Shown here piece after piece: positions 28,007 to 37,553 of a stretch of DNA of 64,000 nucleotides (the stretch's first letter is position 1; every line of letters begins with the position of its first letter). Source of the DNA: Hyphomicrobiales bacterium (lineage in GTDB: Bacteria; Pseudomonadota; Alphaproteobacteria; Rhizobiales; Rhizobiaceae); NCBI GenBank assembly GCA_900465675.1, contig UBJR01000007.1:310001-374000 (forward strand). Direction: 5' to 3'. The notes under the pieces were generated by a model. The model saw only the letters and a list, made by a program, of their open reading frames with translations. It did not search any database and was not told where the DNA came from. The position numbers and the translations under genes are program-made.

Positions 28007-28672
28007 TCAGGCCAAGGACTTGAGTATCTCGACCTTTCTCACCAGGTCGGCGAGGGACGTCACGTTCATTTTTCGCATCACGTTGCCGCGATGGATTTTC
28101 ACCGTCACCTCGGAGATGTCCAGGAGATGGGCGATCTGCTTGTTTAGAAGACCTTTGACGACCGCTTCCATGACCTCACTCTCTCTCGGCGTGAGAGATG
28201 ACGCTGCCGCTATCGCCTCATTGGCGGCCCCTAATTCGACGCGGCGCACACGATCTCGCTCAATGGCGACGGAAACGGCATCTAGCATTTCCTGATCCCG
28301 GAATGGTTTGGTCAGGAAGTCAGTAGCACCTGCCTTCATTGCGCGGACGCTCATCGGCACATCTGCATATCCGGTCATGAATACGATCGGCAGTTTGTTG
28401 CCCATACCGTTCAATTTGGCCTGGAGATCGAGTCCGCTCAGTCCGGGAAGCCGAACATCGAGGATCAGGCAACCCAGACGGTCCGGCAGTGGTTCAGCAA
28501 GGAGTTCGGTCGTTGATGAAAAGCCGAGGGAATCTATTCCCACCGAGCGTAAGACATCTCTAACGCCGTCGCGCATCCCGTCATCATCATCAACGACGAC
28601 TACCAGAGGAGCATCGGCTTTGGCGGCCGTGGTGTCATGCGCCTGATTACCTGCTGCTGCCGACATCGGCAT
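28007..28672 (-). CDS. FixJ/NarL-type response regulator
   Basis: A 221-residue protein. The receiver domain has VVDDDDG, phospho-acceptor Asp72 in LDVRLPGLSG, FMTGYAD and LTKPF. A LuxR-type HTH follows (SLTPRESEVMEAVVKGLLNK... ISEVTVKIHRGNV). The start at 28672 (MPMSAAAG) has AGG close upstream; the frame to 28744 is unlikely. It is divergent from the transporter-kinase fusion, the usual arrangement for a cognate pair. The shared gap contains an ACCTA-N10-TAGGT palindrome, a plausible binding site for it. Confidence 0.9.
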   Translation of the reverse strand: MPMSAAAGNQAHDTTAAKADAPLVVVVDDDDGMRDGVRDVLRSVGIDSLGFSSTTELLAEPLPDRLGCLILDVRLPGLSGLDLQAKLNGMGNKLPIVFMTGYADVPMSVRAMKAGATDFLTKPFRDQEMLDAVSVAIERDRVRRVELGAANEAIAAASSLTPRESEVMEAVVKGLLNKQIAHLLDISEVTVKIHRGNVMRKMNVTSLADLVRKVEILKSLA

Positions 28673-28773
28673 GGACCTCGTATATTGGATTAGATCGCCA
28701 GCTGCCATCAATGCTGCAACGGAACCGGGCGGTGGTTTCTGCAATTAGGTACTACGCGCGGGCGCAAACCTCG

Positions 28774-28793
28774 ACCTAGCTCTAAGGATAGGT
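28774..28793. promoter_or_regulatory. ACCTA-N10-TAGGT palindrome, copy 2
   Basis: ACCTA (28774-28778) and TAGGT (28789-28793). It lies in the divergent gap between the FixJ-like gene (102 bases away) and the MFS-kinase gene (84 bases away). Confidence 0.6.
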
Positions 28794-28876
28794 ACTGTGA
28801 GCAGGCCAATATTTGTAGTGTCGACTTGGTTTGGGAGGGTCGCAACTTCCACGACGAAATCCCAGGATCGATTACG

Positions 28877-31423
28877 ATGAACGCCAGAGCTCAGTCCGAC
28901 ATCCCTCATGTTGGCGAGGACCCAATACCAAGCGGAATGACATTTCGGATTCTGATGTCGAGCCTGGTTGGGACGTCGGTGGAATTCTACGATTTCTACA
29001 TCTACGCCACTGCTGCCAGCCTCGTCTTCGGCCCGCTCTTCTTTCCGGCAACCGTCTCATCAATGGAGCTGATCGGGGCTTACGCCAGTTTTGGGATCGC
29101 GTTCATCGCCCGGCCACTGGGTGGTGCAGTATTCGGACATTTCGGCGACCGGGTTGGGCGCAAAGCCACTCTCGTCGCTTCGCTCCTTCTGATGGGAGCA
29201 TCGACTGCGGCGATCGGTCTGCTTCCCACTTATGCGATCGCAGGATGGCTCGCGCCAGCATTGCTTTGTCTACTCCGGTTCGGTCAGGGGCTCGCCCTCG
29301 GTGGCGAATGGACAGGTGCTGCGCTTCTCGCTCTCGAGAACGCTCCAAAAGGATGGCGAGCGCGTTACGCGATGTTCGCCCCTCTCGGCGCTCCGATCGG
29401 CTTCGTTTTGGCCAACAGTCTATTTTTGGTGCTCACGCTGACGCTTTCCCCCGAGCAATTCTCTGATTGGGGATGGCGAGTGCCTTTCCTGTTGAGCGCG
29501 CCATTGGTTTGGATGGGTATCTGGATTCGGTTCAACCTCGTCGAAACGCGCGACTTTCACGCTGCGATAAGCAAGTCGAAGCCCTCCCGCGTACCTTTGC
29601 TCGACATATTCCGGCACCATGTGGACGAGGTGATATCCGGCGCTTTCGGCGTCGTCGCCTGCTTTTCACTCTATTACGTAGTGACGGCGTTCGCCCTCGG
29701 ATACGGCACGTCCGAGCTTGGCTACACCCGATCGTCTTTCCTGATGGTGGAGCTTGGCGCGATCCTCTTTATGGCTGCTGGTATCGTGGTCGCGAGCTGG
29801 CTTTCTGACAGGATCGATCCCGAGCGCATTCTGATTTTTGGTTGTGCAGGCACGATAATATCGGGCGTCGTGCTCGCGCCCATGCTGGGAAGCGGGTCGC
29901 TATTGGTCATCTTCCTGTATCTCGCCTTCTCGCTCTGGGTGATGGGATTCGTGAACGGACCGTTGGGCGCGTGGTTGCCGGGCCTGTTCCCAACCCGAGT
30001 TCGCTACTCCGGGACATCAGTCGCTTTCAATATCGGCGGCATCATCGGCGGGGCTCTGACCCCGGTAGTGTCCCAAGCCCTCGCTCAGTACAGCGGACTG
30101 GTTGCGGTCGGTTTCTATCTAGCGATCACAGGCGGCTTGAGCCTTATAGCGTTCGATGCCAGCGCCAGGCGCAAAGCGCTGGGAGCGCTTGCCCAGAGTG
30201 AGACGAGATACCGCTCCATTTTTGCGCAGAACCATGTATCACTCTGCGAGGTCGATCTTTCGCTTCTATGGAAGCGGCTCGAACATGTGCGATCTCTCCC
30301 GGCGGAAAAGTTGAATTCCTACCTTGAGACCGCGCCGGAGTTTGTCGACCAATGCTCGAAGCTGGTGAAGTTCGTGGACGTCAACGACGCGACTGTCCAG
30401 CTGCTTGGGCGAGAGAGCGAGAGGGACGTGCTCGGTTCCATCGACCGGTTCCTTCCTCCGCATAGCGAGCTGATCGAGGCCATCATCCTCGGCATGTGTT
30501 CGGGTGACGACCGAGTAGAGATGGAGGCACGCCTTCTCCGGAGCCCGGGCAACGAAGCCATTGTGATCTTTGTCATCGCTTTTCCAGAGGACAAGGACAC
30601 GTTCGACCGCGTTGCTTGCGCCATGATCGACGTGACACAGCGCGAGCAAGCCAAAGAAGCGCTGATGGCGGCGCAAGGCGAACTCGCAAGGGTAGGGCGA
30701 GTTGCGACCGTTGGCGCGATCTCCGCCTCGATCGCCCACGAAGTGAACCAGCCAATCGGCGCTGTGGTGATGAGCGCTCAGGCCTGTATGCGCTGGCTCA
30801 AAGCCAATCCGCCGGACATCGAAGCCGCCTCGACAGCGGCGGAGCGCGCGATCAAGCACAGCATGCGGGCTAGCGAGATCATCCAGCGCACCCGCGAGCA
30901 GGTTCGAGGCACCAAGAGAAGGTTGGAAAGCGTTGACTTGACGAGCATCGTCACGGACGTACTGGGATTGCTTGACCGCGAGCTGATGTCCGCGTCGACA
31001 AAGGTAACGACCGACTTCTCGATCCGTGATCCAGTTGTCTTGGCAGACAGGGTCGAGATGCAGCAGGTCATCGCAAACCTCATAACCAATGGCCTCCACG
31101 CGATGGGCGGAGTGCCGGCCGAGCGACGCGACCTCGATATCTCCATGGCCGCCACGGATCAGGCCATGGTTCGGCTGCAGGTCCGCGATCACGGTACTGG
31201 CATAGCGCCGGAGAACCTTGCCAAGCTCTTCAGCCCGTTCTTCACGACCAAGAATGACGGCATGGGAATCGGCCTCGCAATATGCAAAACGATTGTCGAG
31301 GCACACGGAGGTTCGCTCACCGCCCGAAATAATGAGGACAGCGGGGCCGTTTTTGAGATCGTCCTCCCGTTGGCGGGCGACGAGAAGGAAACAGCACATC
31401 TTCTCGCGGCGATGGGCGCGTAG
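28877..31423 (+). CDS. MFS transporter fused to a PAS histidine kinase
   Basis: An 848-residue fusion. Residues 20-430 are a metabolite:H+ symporter-type MFS transporter (MHS subfamily) with TSVEFYDFYIYA, GHFGDRVGRKATL, RFGQGLALGGEW and about 12 hydrophobic helices. Residues 440-590 are a PAS-like sensor ending in VTQREQAKEAL. Residues 605-848 are a kinase core: phospho-acceptor His621 in AHEVNQPIGAV, N box NLITNGLHAM, then DHGTGIAP and GMGIGLAI. The ATG at 28877 has AGGA upstream. The design recalls CbrA, where a solute:Na+ symporter is fused to a kinase. The transporter part probably senses or imports an organic acid-like ligand (inferred). The FixJ-like protein encoded divergently is the likely partner. 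Confidence 0.9.
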   Translation: MNARAQSDIPHVGEDPIPSGMTFRILMSSLVGTSVEFYDFYIYATAASLVFGPLFFPATVSSMELIGAYASFGIAFIARPLGGAVFGHFGDRVGRKATLVASLLLMGASTAAIGLLPTYAIAGWLAPALLCLLRFGQGLALGGEWTGAALLALENAPKGWRARYAMFAPLGAPIGFVLANSLFLVLTLTLSPEQFSDWGWRVPFLLSAPLVWMGIWIRFNLVETRDFHAAISKSKPSRVPLLDIFRHHVDEVISGAFGVVACFSLYYVVTAFALGYGTSELGYTRSSFLMVELGAILFMAAGIVVASWLSDRIDPERILIFGCAGTIISGVVLAPMLGSGSLLVIFLYLAFSLWVMGFVNGPLGAWLPGLFPTRVRYSGTSVAFNIGGIIGGALTPVVSQALAQYSGLVAVGFYLAITGGLSLIAFDASARRKALGALAQSETRYRSIFAQNHVSLCEVDLSLLWKRLEHVRSLPAEKLNSYLETAPEFVDQCSKLVKFVDVNDATVQLLGRESERDVLGSIDRFLPPHSELIEAIILGMCSGDDRVEMEARLLRSPGNEAIVIFVIAFPEDKDTFDRVACAMIDVTQREQAKEALMAAQGELARVGRVATVGAISASIAHEVNQPIGAVVMSAQACMRWLKANPPDIEAASTAAERAIKHSMRASEIIQRTREQVRGTKRRLESVDLTSIVTDVLGLLDRELMSASTKVTTDFSIRDPVVLADRVEMQQVIANLITNGLHAMGGVPAERRDLDISMAATDQAMVRLQVRDHGTGIAPENLAKLFSPFFTTKNDGMGIGLAICKTIVEAHGGSLTARNNEDSGAVFEIVLPLAGDEKETAHLLAAMGA

Positions 31424-31539
31424 CCTTCAAATCGAAAGCACCGTTCCGCCACGCGCCTTTGCCATCTCAACTTCTCAATAAGTTGTGACCCGAAGTTACA
31501 AGAACACCACAGGGTCAAAAGTTACGGTGAAGCGCACTT

Positions 31540-31558
31540 GAGGGCTAACTACGCCCTC
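31540..31558 (+). other. Short hairpin before GlcG-like gene
   Basis: GAGGGC (31540-31545) and GCCCTC (31553-31558) around seven bases, ending nine bases before the ATG at 31568. It could sequester the ribosome site or be a weak terminator. Confidence 0.3.
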
Positions 31559-31567
31559 GGATTAAAC

Positions 31568-32101
31568 ATGGAGTTTTCTGTGAAAAATTACCTCGGCACA
31601 CTAAACCCAACAGACCTGTCAAAGCCACGACGGGTCGGAGGGTTTCTCGCTGGATCGTTGAGCCTGGCTTTGGCTTGCGCCTCTCAGGCTGACGCCCAAT
31701 CGGCAAAGTCGACCACCGGTCTCGACGTCGCCACCGCGCAAAAAGTCATCTCGGCCGCGATCGTTGAAGCTCGGAAGGGGCCGTCCTCGAGCGTTTTCGT
31801 CGTCGACAACTCGGGCGCTGTCGTCGCAGCCGAACGTATGGACGGAGCCTTCCCGGCAAGTGCGAAGATCGCTCAGGCCAAGGCCGAGACGGCAGCCGCA
31901 TTCTGGCAGAGCACGGGAAACCTGGAAAACGCGGCGAACGGTGGCCGTGCGGCTCTACTGTCGTCGGGTTATGTAGTTATGCAGGGCGGTATTCCGCTCA
32001 AGTTGGACGGCAAGGTTGTCGGTGCGATCGGCGTGAGTGGCGGAAACAAGGATCAGGATGAGGCGGTTGCCAAAGCTGGAGCCGCGGCCTTCGACGAGTG
32101 A
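31568..32101 (+). CDS. Exported GlcG/HbpS-type protein
   Basis: A 177-residue protein. A signal peptide with hydrophobic core FLAGSLSLALACAS is followed by ADAQ. The mature part is a GlcG/HbpS domain with GLDVATAQKVISAAIVEARK, VFVVDNSGAVVAAERMDGA and GGIPLKLDGKVVGAIGVSGG. Some members bind haem or cobalamin. No strong ribosome site is visible at 31568; an upstream TTG at 31538 is possible. It should be periplasmic. Role unknown. Confidence 0.8.
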   Translation: MEFSVKNYLGTLNPTDLSKPRRVGGFLAGSLSLALACASQADAQSAKSTTGLDVATAQKVISAAIVEARKGPSSSVFVVDNSGAVVAAERMDGAFPASAKIAQAKAETAAAFWQSTGNLENAANGGRAALLSSGYVVMQGGIPLKLDGKVVGAIGVSGGNKDQDEAVAKAGAAAFDE

Positions 32102-32145
32102 TCGTCAGGTCTTCGCGCTTCAATGTTGAATCAAACTGACTGAGC

Positions 32146-32174
32146 CAGCCCGTCGAGCGATGCTCGGCGGGCTG
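32146..32174. terminator. Bidirectional hairpin between convergent genes
   Basis: CAGCCCGTCGAGC (32146-32158) and GCTCGGCGGGCTG (32162-32174) form a 13-base stem (one G-T pair) with a 3-base loop. Confidence 0.75.
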
Positions 32175-32191
32175 TCAACGTCAATGGCGGC

Positions 32192-32437
32192 TCAGCCGTC
32201 GTCAACGACCACGGTCTCCGGCCTGTCGCCGCCGAGAGCGTGCTCGTGCCGCCAAATGCCGTCCGCGGTCTGGTAGCTGATTTCAGCATCGCGGCCTTCG
32301 AGATGCTGTCGCTCCGCAGCGATCTTGGCGGCCTCTAGTGCCTGATGATGGGTCGGAAAAGGCTCGGACCAAACATTGTCTAAACGATAGGCATAGCCGC
32401 CATCATGTTGGCCAACGTGATAAGTGATTTTCAACAA
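32192..32437 (-). CDS. DUF2188-type small protein
   Basis: An 81-residue protein whose body (HDGGYAYRLDNVWSEPFPTH, then EGRDAEISYQTADGIWRHE) matches the DUF2188 pattern common in rhizobia. The start is a TTG at 32437, supported by AGGAG seven bases upstream; no ATG fits. Cytoplasmic; function unknown. Confidence 0.75.
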   Translation of the reverse strand: MLKITYHVGQHDGGYAYRLDNVWSEPFPTHHQALEAAKIAAERQHLEGRDAEISYQTADGIWRHEHALGGDRPETVVVDDG

Positions 32438-32613
32438 AGTTGCTCCTGGTACAGTGCGCGCGGCAAGCGCGGCTATAAGACTTGCGTGAGTCCCGCGTGT
32501 ACGCTTTCTCCGCGGAGCTTCAACTTACAGCGACGGTGGCATTGCCGGATTGTCCAATTCGCGCGTGCCACCTCGAGAGTGTCGACGGGCAAGCGCTACC
32601 GATCGACGGCCGT

Positions 32614-32623
32614 AAGGTACAAT
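32614..32623 (+). promoter_or_regulatory. Possible TACAAT box before RND operon
   Basis: AAGGTACAAT, 64 bases before the adaptor ATG. Only the TACAAT half and its orientation match the other boxes. Confidence 0.25.
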
Positions 32624-32687
32624 ATCCGATCAATCGTCCCGGACAAACTGTCTCCCTGGTAATGCCTCGAGAGACAAGGGTCCTGCG

Positions 32688-33866
32688 ATGAAGCCCAACT
32701 TGCCCGCCAAAAAGCGGAAATACGCTCACTCAATAATCTTTGCGACTATGGCGGCAGTCTGTACTGCGACGGCAACGTTTGGACAGGATATGTCCGGTCC
32801 GCCCCCGGTGACGGTCGCGAAGCCAGTGGTTCGAATGGTTACGGATCAGGACGATTTCATTGGCAGATTCCAGGCTGTAGAGGAAGTCGTTGTCCGAGCG
32901 AGGGTCGGGGGATACCTGGACAAAGTCCAGTTTACGGACGGCGCGCTCGTCAAAAGCGGTGACCCTCTTTTCGTGATCGATCAAAGGCCTTCCGAGACCG
33001 CTCTCGAAGAAGCGACCTCGGCGCTCGAGGTAGCGAAATCCACTTTGACCTATGCGGAGGCCCAGTTTCACCGAGCCGAAGCGCTTTCCACCAGCGGCAG
33101 CCAATCGATTTCGATACTGGATGACCGCCGGCGTGAGTGGATTTCGGCACAAGCCAACGTTCGAGGAGCCAAGGCGACCGTCGACCGCGCCCAATTGGAC
33201 CTCGGTTACACGCAGATCACAGCGCCGCTGAGCGGACGGATTGACAGGCACATGATCTCGCCCGGAAATCTGGTCCAAGCCGACCAGACCGAGCTTACGA
33301 CGATCGTCTCTTTGGATCCGATCGACTTCTACTTCGATGTCGACGAGCGTCGGCTTCTGTCCTACGCCGCGCTCGCCCGTGAAAACGGCAAGTCCCTGCA
33401 GGAGGGCGGAGGTGGCCTCGACGTAACTGTGACGATCGCGGATGGCGCGTCGAAGCCTTTTCACGGGAAGCTGAACTTCTCGGAGAACAAGGTCGACAGC
33501 CAGTCCGGCACGATGCGCGTCCGCGCCCGCTTCCCGAACCCCGACCTCGTGCTCCAGCCGGGCCTTTTCGGTAGGGTCGAGGTGGGAGCGTCGAAAGCCT
33601 ACACCGCTGTTCTTGTGCCGGACGAAGCGCTTTCGGCCGACCAGAACCAGCGGGTCGTCTTTGTCGTCGGCGAAGATGGAACCGTCACCACCAAGGCCGT
33701 CCGTACAGGGCCTAAGCTCTACGGGTACCGGGTGATCCGCCAGGGTCTCAAAGGCGACGAAACGATCGTTGTCAACGGCCTGATGCGAGCTCGTCCCGGG
33801 AAGCAAGTGACACCGAAAATGACGGAACTTCCGCAGGAAGCCCCTGTTGCGGGAGGGATGAAATGA
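32688..33866 (+). CDS. RND efflux periplasmic adaptor, MexE/AcrA type
   Basis: A 392-residue membrane-fusion protein. A signal-like N-terminus (IIFATMAAVCTATATFG) is followed by the lipoyl half-motif VRARVGGYLDKVQFTDGALVKSGDPLF, an alpha-hairpin, the second half LGYTQITAPLSGRIDRHMISPGNLV, then beta-barrel and membrane-proximal domains. It bridges the inner-membrane pump and an outer-membrane channel; no channel gene is in the window. Its stop overlaps the pump start by four bases (ATGA). Confidence 0.9.
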   Translation: MKPNLPAKKRKYAHSIIFATMAAVCTATATFGQDMSGPPPVTVAKPVVRMVTDQDDFIGRFQAVEEVVVRARVGGYLDKVQFTDGALVKSGDPLFVIDQRPSETALEEATSALEVAKSTLTYAEAQFHRAEALSTSGSQSISILDDRRREWISAQANVRGAKATVDRAQLDLGYTQITAPLSGRIDRHMISPGNLVQADQTELTTIVSLDPIDFYFDVDERRLLSYAALARENGKSLQEGGGGLDVTVTIADGASKPFHGKLNFSENKVDSQSGTMRVRARFPNPDLVLQPGLFGRVEVGASKAYTAVLVPDEALSADQNQRVVFVVGEDGTVTTKAVRTGPKLYGYRVIRQGLKGDETIVVNGLMRARPGKQVTPKMTELPQEAPVAGGMK

Positions 33867-36800
33867 GGTTCTCTCACTTCTTCATCAGGCGGCCGATTTT
33901 CGCGTCAGTCCTTTCCATCGTCTTGCTTATTGTTGGCGGGATATCCTATTTCAATCTTCCGGTCGCCCAGTATCCGGAGATCGCGCCCCCGACGATCGTG
34001 GTGCGCACGTCCTACCCCGGCGCGGATTCTCAGACTGTGGCGGATACCGTCGCGACGCCGATCGAGCAGGAGATCAACGGCGTCGAGGACATGCTCTACA
34101 TGTCGTCCAACTCGAGTGCCGACGGCGCTATGTCGATCACCGTGACCTTCAAGCTCGGCACGGACCTCGACAAGGCGCAGGTGCTCGTCCAAAACCGAGT
34201 CGCCATCGCGGAGCCGCGGCTTCCCGAGGAAGTCCGCCGCCTCGGCGTGACAACTGTGAAGAGCTCGCCGGACATCATGATGGTTGTCCATCTGCTTTCC
34301 CCGGACAGCCGCTATGACCAGCTCTACATTTCCAATTTTGGCCGTAACCGTATTCGCGACCAGGTCGTGCGGCTAGCCGGGGTAGGGGACGTCATACTCT
34401 TTGGTGAGCGGGAATACTCTCTCCGCATCTGGCTCGATCCGGAAAAGCTTTCAGCGTACGGGATGACGTCGGGCGATGTGGTGCAAGCATTGCGTGACCA
34501 GAACGTCCAAGTCTCCGGCGGCTCCATCGGTAGCCCTCCGGCCGCCGGCACGAACGCGTTCGAATATACGGTGCGGACAGAAGGTCGCTTTAGCGACGCC
34601 AAACAATTCCGATATGTCATCGTCAAGTCGACGGACACCGGCCGCCTAGTACAGCTCCAGGACGTCGCCCGCATTGAACTCAGTGCCAAGAACTACGTCA
34701 CGAACAGTTATCTCGACGGCATACCGGCCGTCGGGCTGGGTATCTACACCCGTCCTGGTACGAACGCCCTCGAGGCGGCGGCGGCGGTCAGGAAGATCAT
34801 GGACACGGAGGCGAAGAACTTCCCTCCGGGGCTCGAGTACAGGATCGCCTATGACCCCACGAAGTTCATTTCCGCGTCTATCGATGAGGTCTACAAAACC
34901 ATATTCGAGGCGGCAGTCCTTGTCGCCATAGTGGTTTTGGTATTCCTGCAATCCTGGCGCACGGCCCTCATCCCGATCGTAGCCATTCCCGTATCGCTTA
35001 TCGGCACGCTCGCGTTTTTGCTAGCCTTCGGGATATCGCTCAACATGCTCTCGCTTTTCGGGCTGGTTCTCGCCATTGGCATCGTGGTGGACGATGCCAT
35101 CGTAGTAGTCGAGAACGTCGAGCGAAACCTCAGGAATGGCCTCACTCCAGGCGAGGCGGCGCATGTGACGATGGACGAAGTCGGTACCGCCGTCATCGCG
35201 ATTTCTTTGGTCCTCATAGCCGTTTTTGTTCCGACAGCGTTTATCCCGGGCATCACGGGACAATTCTACAGGCAGTTCGCAGTCACGATTTCGGTTGCGA
35301 CGGCTATCTCCGCCCTGAACTCGCTCACGCTTTCCCCCGCCTTGGCGGCGATCGTGCCACGCCCCCACGAACATGGAAAATCTACGGGCATTCTCGCCCG
35401 TTCCGGCCAATGGGCGGCCGACAGGTTCAACGGCGGATTCGATCGGCTAAGCGCCGGGTATTCCCGGGTCGTCCGTAGAATGGTTCAGAGCCGGGCGGCG
35501 CTAACCATTTCCACCGTCGCGTTCCTCGCGCTGATCGGCGGCACTTACTACATGACTCAGATCGTGCCGCGCGGGTTCATCCCGACAATGGACCAGGAGT
35601 ACGCACTTGTGGTGGTCCAGCTTCCGGACGGCGCGTCCCTAAGCCGCACGGACGACGTCGTCAAACGCGCTTCGGCACTGATCAACAAGATGCCTGGTAT
35701 CGCCCATACCGCCTCCTTTGCGGGCTTCAGCGGCGCGACGTTCACCAACGCTTCGAACCAGGGGCTTATCTTTGCTACCTTCGACCCGTTCGAGGAGCGA
35801 CTCGAGAAGGGACAGTCCGCCGAAAAGCTGATCGGCCAGCTTTACGCCAATCTCCAGTCGATTGAAGAGGCGTTCATTATCGCCATTCCCCCGCCTCCCG
35901 TGCGCGGGGTAGGAAACTCCGGCGGGTTCAAGATGCAGATCAAGGTCCTCGACAACTCGGATATGAAGCGCCTACTGCCGCTCGCCTACGAAATCATGGG
36001 AGCGGCTAGCAAGACGAAGGGACTGGCCGGTGTTTTCACGACCTTTACCGCGTCGAGTCCTCAATACTTCCTCGACATCGACCGGGACAAGGCGCGCTCG
36101 CTGAACGTTCCCATCCCGAATATCTTCGAGGCATTGTCTATCAATCTCGGAACCTCGTACGTCAACGATTTCAACGCCTACGGCCGAGTATATCAAGTTC
36201 GGGCACAGGCCGAGCAAAGCCATCGTATGGAGAGGGACGAAATCTTGGCCCTCAAGGTGCGATCGGCAACCGGGGCCCTCGTTCCCATGGGCACCCTGGT
36301 CGACATCAAGGACACGACAGGCCCTTCTCTCGTACAGCGGTACAACATGTATGTGTCGGTTCCGATCCAGGGTCGCGCCGCCCCAGGCGTCTCGACAGGA
36401 AGCGCGCTTGACGCGATGGAGCAAGTCGCGAGCAAGATTCTGCCGCCCGGAACGAGCTTCGATTGGACCGAACTAGCCTATCAGGAGCGGAACACCGGGA
36501 ACACGGCGACATACATCTTCATCCTGTCGGTGGTCTTTGTCTTCCTGGCCTTGGCCGCCCAATATGAAAGCTGGACTTTGCCGTTGGCGATCATCCTCAT
36601 CGTGCCGTTGGCGATCCTCGCTGCGCTTATCGGCGTGCATTTGCGCGGACTGGACAACAACATCCTGGTCCAGATCGGGCTGATCGTGCTGATCGGTCTT
36701 GCCGCCAAGAACGCGATCCTGATCGTCGAGTTCGCGAGGCAGGCACAGGACGAGGGGGCGAGGCCGTCGAGGCAGCGATAACCGCGAGCAGGCTGCGGCT

Positions 36801-37044
36801 GCGACCGATCCTAATGACCGCCTTTGCGTTTATCCTGGGCGTCGTGCCTCTGATGGTCGCCGAGGGGCCGGGGGCGGAATTGCGGCAGTCGCTCGGTACT
36901 GCCGTGTTTTCGGGAATGCTGGGTGTGACTTTCTTTGGTTTGTTTCTAACCCCAGTGTTCTTTGTCCTTCTGCGGTCACGTTACAAACCGCAGCTGGCAA
37001 CAAAGACCGAAATGGAGATCGTTACTGGGCAGCTCTCGAATTAA
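33863..37044 (+). pseudogene. RND efflux pump, MexF/AcrB type, interrupted by a frameshift
   Basis: The first frame (33863-36781) gives 972 residues of a HAE1 RND pump: FFIRRPIFASVLSIVLLIVGG at the start, VAQYPEIAPPTIVVRTSYPGA, and VVDDAIVVVEN in TM4. After ILIVEFARQAQDEG it runs into PSRQR and a stop. The family continuation (EAVEAAITASRLRLRPILMTAF) is present in the -1 frame and runs to 37044 (GTAVFSGMLGVTFFGLF... VLLRSRYK). One extra base in the G5 run at 36754-36758 would restore about 1060 residues, the normal length. Either the gene is broken near TM11, or this is a sequencing error, or slippage occurs. The adaptor gene upstream is intact. Confidence 0.9.
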
Positions 37045-37287
37045 GCAATTTGAAGAAACGACGACTGTGTGGTCGCCGTTTCTTCGCAAGAAATCCCCGT
37101 ACAGGGAGAGATGATACAAAAAACCTCCGCTGAAAATCGAATCTTGCAAGAATTGATGCCCTTCTTGAGGCCTTATACATTCAGGCGAGGAAACACGGTC
37201 GACCTCCTCCTCAACCATCGACCTCCTCTCCTCGAAGGTGTCTCAATCGCCTTCCAGTCGTAGACCATCCGCCATGGCTGCGACTTT

Positions 37288-37332
37288 GCGATCCCTGCTC
37301 CTGGCCCCCCTCCCAGACCGAGCAGGGATCGC
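37288..37332 (+). terminator. Strong hairpin after the RND operon
   Basis: GCGATCCCTGCTC (37288-37300) pairs perfectly with GAGCAGGGATCGC (37320-37332), with a nested CTGG/CCAG pair in the loop and ATTTTC following. Confidence 0.7.
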
Positions 37333-37399
37333 CATTTTCGTGGCACCGCAACTACGGTCGAGGCTGACAAATGGAGCCTGCGGCGGCAACTGCAAAAGT

Positions 37400-37419
37400 G
37401 CAGGATTATGCAATCCTGC
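37400..37419. promoter_or_regulatory. Palindrome upstream of cytochrome c gene
   Basis: GCAGGATT and AATCCTGC flank ATGC, giving a 20-base palindrome 134 bases before the start at 37554. Probably a regulator-binding site. Confidence 0.4.
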
Positions 37420-37553
37420 CACACTCAATTCAGATCCTCTAGGAGTTCAAGCGTTGGTCAGCCTCGGTCGGTAGCCGAGCACATCCGCGCTGAGGAAATC
37501 TGCTGATGCGAATGTCGCGTCGAAAAAGTCGGGATCGAGAAGGAAGGCTGCCC

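Larger units (their letters stand above)
37045..37553. other. Gene-free gap with two inverted repeats
   Basis: No convincing gene; a 64-residue GTG frame at 37069-37263 lacks support. The gap contains a terminator-like hairpin (37288-37332) and a near-perfect palindrome (37400-37419) ahead of the cytochrome gene. Confidence 0.5.

Noticed and set aside
32482..32691. 69-residue frame ending in an ATGA overlap with the RND adaptor gene
   Set aside because: Needs a TTG start with no ribosome site, and the composition is not protein-like; the overlap may be chance.
32730..33806. 358-residue minus-strand frame
   Set aside because: Lies wholly opposite the RND adaptor gene, whose domains are unmistakable; typical high-G+C antisense frame.
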